Both the position numbers and the translations under genes were made by a program. This document shows, one piece after another, positions 8,122-17,600 of a stretch of 64,000 bases of DNA. The notes under the pieces were generated by a model. It worked only from the letters and a program-made list of their open reading frames with translations. It had not been told where the DNA came from and searched no databases. The stretch lies in the NCBI GenBank assembly GCA_900114405.1, contig FOSY01000009.1, positions 54,061-118,060 on the forward strand. The letters run 5' to 3'. The number at the start of each line of letters is the position of its first letter. Position 1 is the stretch's first letter. This DNA is from Lachnospiraceae bacterium KH1T2. Lineage in GTDB: Bacteria > Bacillota > Clostridia > Lachnospirales > Lachnospiraceae.

Positions 8122-8740
8122 TCGTGAGCAGTATAAAAAAGCATTTTCAGTTTTACATACCTCCAGTGACTTTATTTTGGAGGAGAAAAAAATGGTTAGA
8201 TTAAAGAAAAAAGCCTTACTAAGAACTCTTGCAACTGCAGCTGCAGCATGTTTGGTAATTATTGGTGGTTCCGGAACAGCTTATGCTGCAAACGTTGGCG
8301 GTATCCAAAGAACAATTCAGCTATGGATACACGGCGACCAGACGAATGTAACCATTGACTTTGACGAAGCAGGCCATTACTCAATGGAATATGACGATGA
8401 AGACGGAAATAAAAATGAAGTCGGCGGCGGAGGTGTTGCTATTGAAGATGATGGCACAGAAAGACCTCTTACAGATGATGAATTAATAGATCATCTTTCC
8501 CAGGCGATTGACGTGGGTTATAACGATGAAGGTAAGATAATGCTGTATTTTCAGGGACAGGCTGTAGATATAACTGACAAATTTGAAAATAATATCTGCT
8601 ATGTTTTCCTTAAAGGAACCGATACAAGTCTTTATGTAACTGTACTTAAAGATAAAGACGGAAGCTTTCAGTTTGCTTCAAGTCCTGATAAATACATGCA
8701 ATATAAAGAGACTGAGCCTGGCATATATACCGCATATTGA
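8114..8740 (+). CDS. Membrane protein cotranslated with the ECF sigma factor, probable anti-sigma factor
   Basis: A 208-residue protein with a short cytoplasmic N-terminus (about 34 residues), a single membrane helix (TLATAAAACLVIIGGSGTAYA) and an outside domain rich in acidic residues. The N-terminus (EQYKKAFSVLHTSSDF) matches proteins that regularly follow ECF sigma factors in Lachnospiraceae. The eight-base overlap with the sigma gene implies translational coupling and points to an anti-sigma or sensor role. No zinc-binding HxxxCxxC motif is present, so it is not of the classical ZAS type. Confidence 0.7.
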   Translation: MSNREQYKKAFSVLHTSSDFILEEKKMVRLKKKALLRTLATAAAACLVIIGGSGTAYAANVGGIQRTIQLWIHGDQTNVTIDFDEAGHYSMEYDDEDGNKNEVGGGGVAIEDDGTERPLTDDELIDHLSQAIDVGYNDEGKIMLYFQGQAVDITDKFENNICYVFLKGTDTSLYVTVLKDKDGSFQFASSPDKYMQYKETEPGIYTAY

Positions 8741-8748
8741 TATAGATC

Positions 8749-8772
8749 GAGCCACTGCGTTTGCAGTGGCTC
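8749..8772 (+). terminator. Hairpin after the sigma/anti-sigma operon
   Basis: GAGCCACTGC at 8749-8758 pairs perfectly with GCAGTGGCTC at 8763-8772 around a GTTT loop, nine bases after the stop at 8740. No long T run follows on the plus strand, so termination may be partial. Confidence 0.6.
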
Positions 8773-8792
8773 AAGTCTATATATTGCGCGCC

Positions 8793-8907
8793 AGATTCGT
8801 TTCTCCCTTACAGACATATTTCCTATCCGCAAGGTTTGACTACCATACCATATGAATCGGCAATCTTAAAGCCGGAATATCTGTCTCTGTCCTGTATTAA
8901 TTATCAT
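8793..8907 (-). pseudogene. Decayed second DUF1848 gene
   Basis: On the minus strand an ATG at 8907 opens MIINTGQRQI, the same first eight residues as the intact DUF1848 protein at 4156, and then stops. About 45 bases further on the reading SYGMVVKPCG appears, matching NHGMVVKPCG near residue 200 of the intact protein, again followed by stops. Most of the gene between the two pieces has been deleted. The rest of the gap 8776-8937 holds nothing else I can name. Confidence 0.6.
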
Positions 8908-8937
8908 CTAAAAACATTCTCCACATGTGCCAATTTC

Positions 8938-10431
8938 TCAAAGCACGATATTTTTTATTTTCCTCCCCAATTCTCTGTATTTTTCCATAAAAATTTCTGT
9001 CCCCTTCTTCACCTTCTCAGTGTCACCCGCTCTGGCAAACAATTCCAGCTCTTTCGCCATTTCACTAAGCGCAATTGCCCCGATAGACTTTGACATGCTC
9101 TTTAATGAATGCATCACCAAAGCATACTCTTCGTAATTTCTCTGACTAACTAATTTCTCCAGTTTATCAGCTTTTTCACTGACTTCATCTGCATAAGTCT
9201 CAAGTGCAAAGAGGTAGTCATCAAATTCACCACAATACTCAATCCCCTTTACATGATCAAGTTCCGTAATTTCCTTAATTGCCTGTAAAGTGTCTGCGGG
9301 AATTTCCGATAGCGGTAGTACTGCATTTTTTTCCAGCTCTCCACTTACGTACTTTCTAAGCATTTTCTCCGTATCAGCTATATTTACCGGTTTTGAAAGG
9401 TAATCAGTAAAACCGGCATTTATAAGTTTTTCTCTGTCTCCAAGTATTGCACTTGCTGTCAGTGCAATAATCGGCACACGTTCAGCTTTTTCAGGATAAA
9501 TCTCCTTTAGTTTCTTTAATGTTTCAATTCCATTTAATCCCGGCATTCTATAGTCCATTAAAACAATATCATAGCTTCTTCTTCCAAAGAGCTCTATGCA
9601 CTCTTCCCCGGTTGTAGCTGTATCAACAATCATTTTAGTGCGTTTTAAGAGACCGGTTATCACCTGAAGGTTCATTGGCGTATCATCCACTACCAATATT
9701 CTTTTACCTACTGCTGTAAATATTTCCTGATCATTGCTCTCCGCAATCGCATCGCACTCTTTCATCGATGGATCAAAATAGCCAATCTGCTCCGCATTAG
9801 TTATTCCTTGCCATATCTCAAACGAAAACTTAGAGCCCTTCCCATATTCACTGGCAGCTGTCAATTCAGATCCCATAAGCTGTACAAGTTCTCGCGAAAT
9901 AGGCAGTCCCAGACCAGACCCCTCAATATTTCTGGTGTGTGATATATCAAGCCGATCAAACGGAGTAAAGAGCTTCTCCATATCCTCAGGTCTAATCCCT
10001 ATACCGGTATCTATCACAGAAACTATAATTTTCACCCGATTTTTTTCAAAGTCAAATTCAGAGCATTTAACATCGAGAGTTACACTTCCGCTTTCCGTAT
10101 ACTTTACACCATTGCTCAATAGATTGGCTATTTCATAAAGTTGTTTGATCTTTATCTGATAAGTTTTTAGATGATCTATACTTACAAGATCTTCTTGCGT
10201 GATCATTCCAAGTGCTGTATCCAGATCTCGTATATAGTCATCTAGTACAGCGGAAACAACCTGCTCTCTTCTTCCTGCCAATTCACTAAGATACAAAAGG
10301 CTTACATTTCTAACTGCATCTTCTGTATCACTTCCGGCTTTATTACCAAGTGTAAATGTACCAATGATCAATATAGCAGCTATGATAGCGCATCCGATAA
10401 TAGCCGTAGACAACATTTTTTTCTTTTTCAT
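8938..10431 (-). CDS. Hybrid sensor kinase/receiver/HPt protein lacking the DHp (HisKA) domain
   Basis: A 497-residue signalling protein. In order: a membrane helix (residues 7-29); a stub of an extracellular sensor (to about 98, ending TYQIKIKQLYE); an ATP-binding HATPase domain with N-box NLLSNGVKYT (103-112), G1 DTGIGI (141-146), F-box LFTPF and G2 GSGLGL (171-176); a receiver domain with D293 and K347; and a C-terminal HPt domain with H441 (HSLKS). The family normally has a full sensor domain and a DHp domain with its SHEIRTP histidine between the stub and the N-box; both are absent although the frame is open. This looks like an in-frame deletion. It overlaps the upstream HD-GYP gene by four bases. 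Confidence 0.85.
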   Translation of the reverse strand: MKKKKMLSTAIIGCAIIAAILIIGTFTLGNKAGSDTEDAVRNVSLLYLSELAGRREQVVSAVLDDYIRDLDTALGMITQEDLVSIDHLKTYQIKIKQLYEIANLLSNGVKYTESGSVTLDVKCSEFDFEKNRVKIIVSVIDTGIGIRPEDMEKLFTPFDRLDISHTRNIEGSGLGLPISRELVQLMGSELTAASEYGKGSKFSFEIWQGITNAEQIGYFDPSMKECDAIAESNDQEIFTAVGKRILVVDDTPMNLQVITGLLKRTKMIVDTATTGEECIELFGRRSYDIVLMDYRMPGLNGIETLKKLKEIYPEKAERVPIIALTASAILGDREKLINAGFTDYLSKPVNIADTEKMLRKYVSGELEKNAVLPLSEIPADTLQAIKEITELDHVKGIEYCGEFDDYLFALETYADEVSEKADKLEKLVSQRNYEEYALVMHSLKSMSKSIGAIALSEMAKELELFARAGDTEKVKKGTEIFMEKYRELGRKIKNIVL

Positions 10432-11450
10432 AAGACATCCTCATGCATCAGAAAATCCTTATCTTCATCAATCATCTGAATCATAATATCCGCAAAGACC
10501 GGGTCAAACTGAGTCCTCTTGCACTTTTCAATTTCTTCCCTTACCACCTTCTGCGGCAATACACTTCGATAGCTCCTGTTGCTCGTCATTGCATCATATA
10601 CATCTGCAACTGCTATTATCCGGGCTTCTTCAAGGATTTCATTTCCCACAAGTCCATCCGGATATCCACTACCATCATATCTCTCATGATGCCATCTTGC
10701 ACCGATAGCAAGTTTAGGCATTTCCTCAACACTCTTAAGGATCTTATCTCCAATGATAGGGTGAACTTTTATTGCGCTGAACTCTTCATCTGTAAGTCTT
10801 CCCGGCTTATTAATAACAGAAGTAGGTATTCCGATTTTACCAACATCATGCAGAAGCCCCATCATATAAATATCATCCTGTGCTTTTTCCGTATATCCAT
10901 ACCTCTTTGCAATTTCTCTTGCATACTCTGCAACCCTGTCAGAATGTCCATTAGTGTACTTATCTTTAGCATCTATCGCCTCTGCCAACGCCCTTACTAC
11001 ATGCCTCGATAAACTTTCGCACTCTGCAACCTTTTTCTCAATCTCCTGTGACAAAGATTTATGAAGTAAAGAAAGTTCGATAGTATGCATCACTCTATGT
11101 ATAAGCACATCCGCATAGATTGGCTTACGTATAAAGTCTTCTGCTCCAAGGCGTAAGCCCTTCATTTCTGCTTCATCACTCCCCTCGCCGGTAAGAAATA
11201 TAACAGGTATCCTCTCTTCCTCTGCAACTCCGTTTCTAAGCCTTCGCAATGTCTCAAAACCATCAGGTTCAGGCATTACTATATCAAGTAAAATCAGGTC
11301 AGGTCTGTGGTTTTTATGAAAAATATAGTCCAGAAGTTCCTCCCCAGATTCAAGTGAAGTCACCATAAAATTATGCCTATTTAAAATTCGACTTACTGTT
11401 TTTCTGTTATATTCCTCATCATCAACCACAACAACCCAGTTCATTGGCAC
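10428..11450 (-). CDS. Response regulator with HD-GYP domain (probable cyclic-di-GMP phosphodiesterase)
   Basis: A 340-residue protein made of a receiver domain (acidic pocket D10-D11, phosphorylatable D56 in LLDIVMP, K109) and an HD-GYP domain from about residue 145: H169, the H201-D202 metal pair in LLHDVGKIGIP, HHERYDGSGYPDG at 254-266 with G262-Y263-P264. HD-GYP proteins cleave cyclic-di-GMP to GMP. It starts after a GCAGGAGGAG site and its stop overlaps the start of the altered hybrid kinase, whose HPt domain is the obvious phosphate source or sink for D56. This partnership is inferred from position. Confidence 0.9.
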   Translation of the reverse strand: MPMNWVVVVDDEEYNRKTVSRILNRHNFMVTSLESGEELLDYIFHKNHRPDLILLDIVMPEPDGFETLRRLRNGVAEEERIPVIFLTGEGSDEAEMKGLRLGAEDFIRKPIYADVLIHRVMHTIELSLLHKSLSQEIEKKVAECESLSRHVVRALAEAIDAKDKYTNGHSDRVAEYAREIAKRYGYTEKAQDDIYMMGLLHDVGKIGIPTSVINKPGRLTDEEFSAIKVHPIIGDKILKSVEEMPKLAIGARWHHERYDGSGYPDGLVGNEILEEARIIAVADVYDAMTSNRSYRSVLPQKVVREEIEKCKRTQFDPVFADIMIQMIDEDKDFLMHEDVL

Positions 11451-11497
11451 TCCTCCTGCTACAGCACATTGATTTTTAATTGTATTTATTACTAAAA

Positions 11498-11543
11498 GGA
11501 GACAGACTTTGTGTGATGCTTTACCACATTAAAATCTGTCTCC
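11498..11543 (-). terminator. Terminator of the giant-protein gene
   Basis: On the minus strand GGAGACAGA (11543-11535) pairs with TCTGTCTCC (11506-11498) and is followed by TTTTAGT. The stem has a 28-base loop. It lies 58 bases past the stop of the gene ending at 11601. Confidence 0.6.
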
Positions 11544-11550
11544 AACTTTA

Positions 11551-11572
11551 TGTCGATAATTAATTATCGACA
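11551..11572. repeat. Perfect 22-bp palindrome
   Basis: TGTCGATAAT followed by TAATTATCGACA is a perfect palindrome across 11551-11572, between the giant-protein stop and its terminator. It could add to termination or serve as a protein binding site. Confidence 0.5.
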
Positions 11573-11600
11573 TTTACCTATTTACTTTTAAGATGACCAC

Positions 11601-14600
11601 TCATTTATTCATAAGTTTTTCTTCAGGTTTGATCACTCCTTTATTCTTTTTTTCAGTGCTGAGCTTCATCGCTTCTCCCTTGGCATTTCTGATCTCGACT
11701 CTCTTTTTATGAAAATCAAAACATTTCTTTTCTCTAGCTCTGTTTCTTAACAATTCATCCATGTCAATATTCTTTCTCTGATTTGTGATATGTTCATATA
11801 CATTCTTCTTCCCGGTTCTGTCAGCTATGGTCTCATACAGATCCTCTTTCTCAAGCCCTCTTTCAGCAACATTCTGCAATTTTTTATCCACATCCAGTTT
11901 CTCTGCCGCAAATCGTGCCCATGCTCCAATTACACTCGCTCTCTCTATTCTATGAATACCGACACGTTTTTTAGCTTTCCACCAATGGCTATGTGTTTGT
12001 TCATAGTTTCCAGCCGCTGCAGAAAGATCATTAAGAGTACCTATGACTTCCGAAGGAGTACACTTTGTGTCAAATTTAGATACTTTCTCTAAGAGATTTC
12101 TCATTGAAGTATAAGTTACCGAATCCTTCTTCTTTTTGGAAACTGAATCCAATTCCTTTAACTCACCCTTCGCATAATCACTAATTTTTTCTATTATACT
12201 CTTAAAATTATTCAAAGCAGTGAGATCATCAACTGCTTCAGCACTTTTCACGCCTATCTCTTCGACATTATGATTTTTTACATATTCTACTGCTTCCGGC
12301 ATCTTGCTAAAAAGCTTTTCATCGCCCTTCAAGGCATTTGGGTTTATCTTATATCCATATTTTTCAATGTCTATATCAGCATTTTGCCCACGTTCATAGC
12401 GTGCCCACGCTCTTTTCGGGTTACTTCCATTTTTTTCAATATATTTCCGAACTCCACGCGACTTGATTTCATTCTCAGTCTTTGTAATGACCTTCTTCGA
12501 CAATACGTCTGATAAAGTTTCACTTGATTCCATATATTCTTTATTATAATATATGTCGTCCATATCGCTCATCATCGGTTTGTAAAATCTCTTTGTAAAG
12601 GCTCTTAATCTAAGAGAATTATAGTACGTGGCCTCTACTATAGCATCTGCGATGTCTCTTTTTGCATCATCATCATGGAGTGCCTCAGCACCTTCAATCA
12701 ATCCAATACCAAGATACCATTCAAGATTTTCCTTATCTTCGCAATTCTGCAAATAACTCTCAGCATTAAATTTTGCGATTTCTTTGCATATATTGACAAT
12801 ATCCTTAAATTCAACCTCATTTCGATATTTTGCAGCCAAGCTTTTTCCATACAAAAAGTCCTTATAGCGATCTAAGATATTTTCAGCAGCTCTATGCATA
12901 TCGTCATTCTTATCATCCAGTTCAATAAAATATGCAATATCAGCAAGCCAGTTAACAACCTCTTTGTAATCTCCTTTTCTTGTCAGCTGCACAAGGTCAT
13001 TATAAACCCTGTCTTCATAAGTCTCTGCACTATCGGAGTTCTGCTGTAAGCCATTTCTTAGATTCGGGTCATATTCATCCTCTTCCTCGTATAAGTTTTC
13101 TAAGTCATCATCAACTTTCTCAGTATCCACTTCCTCATTTGAATCAGTCTCGGCTTCCTCAGCCTTCACTTCTTCATTTGAGTCAGTCTCAGCTTCCTCA
13201 GTCTTTACTTCCTCATTTGAGTTAGCCTCTACTTCTTCAGTCTTTACTTCTTCATTTGTGGCAGCCTTGACTTCTTCAGTATTTACTTCATCATTTGTGG
13301 CAGCCTTGACCTCTTTAGTCTTTACTTCCGTCTCATTAGATACTTCCTGAACTTTTGCTTTTTCAGCCGCTTTCTGCACTTCCACAACTGCATTTATATT
13401 CGCAAGTTCCGCTCTGTGTGCTGTAAGTTCATCAGAAAAGCTTTTAACACATGACTGAAGCTTGTTTAATGCACCTGCTAATTCTTCATTAGATTTTGTA
13501 TAAGGATCATCCTGTGCTTTTTTTATATTTTTGCTAAAAACACTTATCAGCTTGATGTTGTTATCCATCATGCTTACATTATCATCATAATGTACCTCCT
13601 GCATAAGCATAAGCGCAGAATTTTTCTGATTGTATATATTGTAAAGTTCAAGCTGCCTGTTTACATCAACAAAATCTTTAAATAAGCTTTCATGTTCAGG
13701 CTTAGTCCAGCCATTAGCCTTCATTGACGCAATAAAGAGAGCTTTCTCCTGATCCAGCGGTTCTGCAGGTATTTCCTCTTCCGTCTCAGAAGTACTTACA
13801 GTTACATTTACCTCTTCAACCGGTATTTCAGATGCTGCATGTTCTGTAGGTACACTCACATTTACAGTGATTTCATCCGTAATCATATCAGCTTCTGCTA
13901 TGTTCAAGACTTTTTCACGTTCTTTAAGGATCTCCTTCTTACTCTCATACTCTGCTCTAAAGTGCTCGGTAATCAGACTTTCTTTAGCATTTTCATCTTT
14001 TTCTGATGATGCAATGCTATCATTCAATTCCTGCAAAAACTCAAGATTTGCATATACCCCTGCTGTATTAAGCATAAAGCGACCTGCGCACGCCGGATTT
14101 TCTGAAGCGATCTGATAAAAAGGCTTGCTTAAAAGCATTGTCATTTCTGCTTCCGTAAACTCTTTATCCAATACTTCTTTAGACTCATTAGAAATAATAT
14201 TTTCTAGTCCAGCCAACTGACCAAGCGACTGCTCCACGCCATATTTTTTACCCTTAATGCAAGGAATGATCTTATTCGCCTCCGAGATTTTCTTTCCTTC
14301 AAGCTTCTTTAATAAATCTCCTTCCAGATATGTTTTTGCACAGATCCTGTCCTCAATACTCCTGTTTTCATCTGCAGTCTTCAGTATGAGATTATTCACG
14401 CCTTCCATGATCCGCATATTTCTGGTGAATAAATTATAAGCTCCTCTGGCATCACCCGCTCTTCCATATCCCTTCTGAAAAGCTTTATAGCGATTCACTC
14501 CATATGGATTTTCCTGAGTCTGATCTACACTCCTGCTCTCCAGTGCTTTGTCAAGCGTATACATTTCATTAAGGAATAGAGAGTAAAAATGCTGATCTGA

Positions 14601-17600
14601 ATTATAAAACTCCTGCAAACGAACCGGATCAGTCAGAAGCTCCACATCCGGATAAACGAGCTCACTTGAGTTAAATTTGTCATGGGCCTTTCTCTGCAGC
14701 TGAGCCCACCATATGATATTGCTTTCTAACTCATCTGCAGAAAGTTTTCCTGCCTCATCGCCTGCAAAAACATGTGCCCTTACATCACTTAAGAACTTCG
14801 AAGCAGCCTCTTTATGCTGTTCCGGAGTCATATTTGTGATTTCTGATGGAGTCATGTTAAGTTCTGCATAGCAGTAAATAGCATACTGCGCCATCAGATT
14901 TTTATTACTTGGGCTATAACCGGCAAATGACATTGTATTCTTTGCCGCTGCCAGATCTTCAAAGATATTCTCAACCTTTAATGATCCCTTATAATAAATG
15001 TATGGATACTCATCAGAATGATTATCTAAATCCTCTGCTGCATTTTCACCTGCTGCGACAGATTCCGCATTTACTGCAGCTTCATTTCCTTTCTCCTGTT
15101 CTCCAGACTCCGCTGCCCTCTCTTCCTCTTGTTTAACATTTGGCATATGATTATTACGGATGTTCGGAAAAATATTCACCTCATTCGCATCCAAAAGGCT
15201 ATTCTTAAACCTACCATATGCTTTCATCATCTCTTCAGTATTTCCGGTTAAAAAAGATTCATTTGCAAATCCTGAAAAAACATAATATTCAATCCATGAA
15301 ACATAACCATGATCTTCAATTTTTTCATTAAGATTTCTTACATCATCTGTCGGAAGTGTCAGAAGGTCATTTAGTGCCTCATGATACTCTTTATTTTTGA
15401 CACAATTCTTAAATACATTTCCCTCGCTATACTGATACATAAAGCTCTTTATGTTTTCCGCGCACAGAGCCATAACAGTCGGAGAATATGGATTCTGATT
15501 GTAATGCTGATCTTTATACCTAAAAGATCCGAAATCTTTAAGACTGATAGCGTCGATATCACCTAAGAAATTTATCGCCAGGCGCATATCCTCTTCTGTT
15601 TTTGGGTAGAAATTATATGGATATATATCAGGCTTATTTACATTCTCCTCAATTTGGTTATCCGGACGATCCATAGACTTTATGAAGTCTTCATAACTCT
15701 TCTCAAGCTTATCAAGTATCTTTTCATACTTATCTCCCTCTACCTTCATTTTGATCGCAGCAGTATAAAACTTTCGCAGCTTCTCGTAAGCCATATGGAT
15801 TCTAAACATAACAACTCCACCTGTCTTATCGTAAAGCTGTTCTTTTCCATTTTCATCGCGTTCAATCTTTATTCCTATTCTGTTTGCTTCATTAAATTCC
15901 CTTATTAATGCACGATTTTTTACTTTTTTAGAATCGTTAAAGTATAAAAGATTCTTAAAAATATCTATATCTCTGGCTTTCTCATCCTCACGACTTATTT
16001 TTTTGCTATCATCATTAGGCAAAGAGTCATTTAGGTTCTCAAAAAGAGGGGAAGATTTTTTACCAGACTCTGCATCCTTTATAATTCTTACTTCCTTATC
16101 ATCTTCAGCAATCTTACTCGCGCCAAAGAGCTCCTTATCCTTATCTTTAAGATACTTTGTCTCCTCCACACTTCTCTTTGCTGCAACTTCTCTCAAATGC
16201 TCTGCATTCACATGATCAGGGAAGTACGCTTCCTCGGTTACTAAAATCCCATCCTTATTTAAGGGATTAACTCCGATCATTTCATAGTTTGATCTTTCTT
16301 TCCCGCCCAAAAAACTGACTACGAAGCCATCACTTTCAAGTTTGGTCCTGTTTTGGTTGGAAAACTCATGAACAGCTTTAGGCGGCAGCTTAATTGTTCC
16401 ATCCTCATTTAATCCAAGATAATCACTTGGTACATTATAGAAACTCTTTCCATCCTCCTTTAATTCTATATCTGCCATCCACACAAGCTTAAATGGAACC
16501 TTGTTATCAAACAATTTTTTTACTACATCTTCTATTTTCTTCCGTTTAATTTGACGATCTACCGGTGCAGTAGAGTCAATACACTCAATCTCATCCCCGT
16601 CTATTGCCCTTATGGTCCAATAATGATTTTGGTCGGTAAAAGCTACCGGAGATTTATCATCTGTGATAATCTTAAAGATTTTTTTTCGAATAGCTTCCGT
16701 CGCTGCTTTAATATAAGCAGCATTATCTATATCTTTACCTATTTCTATATAACTACTCGCCACTTTAGGCGTAGATACTTCAAAAGACCTGACCATGGTA
16801 TCAGGAGCAAATCCCAGTCCTGCATCTGCTCTTTCGCTTATATTATTCATTGCATCACTATTTAAATGAAAGTTAGCATCATTAATAAAGTAATCATCTT
16901 TAAGAATCTTCTTTGAATAATCCGGTCTATATGCTCTGATTTCCTCCTGACTTACATCAACTCCTCTTCCCTTAAGCAGCATCTTCAACGAGCATGACCA
17001 ACAACCATTTTTAGAAGACTGCTTTCTATCCAAAGCAACTTTTATAGATGCTTTTTTATCGGATTCCACCTTTACTTTCGGCCTGTTTTTTAACGCATCT
17101 GCATAATAGCTTCCATTCTTTGCTTCTTCTCTTTGAGTCTCCGCGTGTTTTAATGCTTTTATCCTTGTAAGAAACTGAGCCTTCAATCCTGGCTCCATCG
17201 TTCTCTGATTTTTATTGAAGTAGTCTACTACATTATTAAGATTTCCTGAATTCCTCACCTCTTCAGGCACATTAAATATAAGATCGCTATATTCCCAATT
17301 ACGAGCAGTATTATCCAGTAATGAATAATAAAATTCCAGCTTTCCTCCATCTTTTTGTATACTTTCAAACGTTTTCAAACAAGCAGTCTGATTGTGTCCG
17401 GTTATCTTCGCTATCTCTCTTATATCATCCGATGTGATTACAGCATTAAGCACCGGTGACGCAGCCGCCTCCTTATAGTGAGCATCAACTCTTCTCACAT
17501 CTCTTTTATCTAGCTCATTCTGAATATAGCTTTCACCATTATATATATCGTTGTTATCCTTAAAATCATCCGATTTTGCAACGACATTTAAAAGCTCATG

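Noticed and set aside
13125..13319. Regular 39-bp repeats that could suggest a CRISPR array
   Set aside because: No unique spacers; the repeats are in frame and encode 13-residue protein units.
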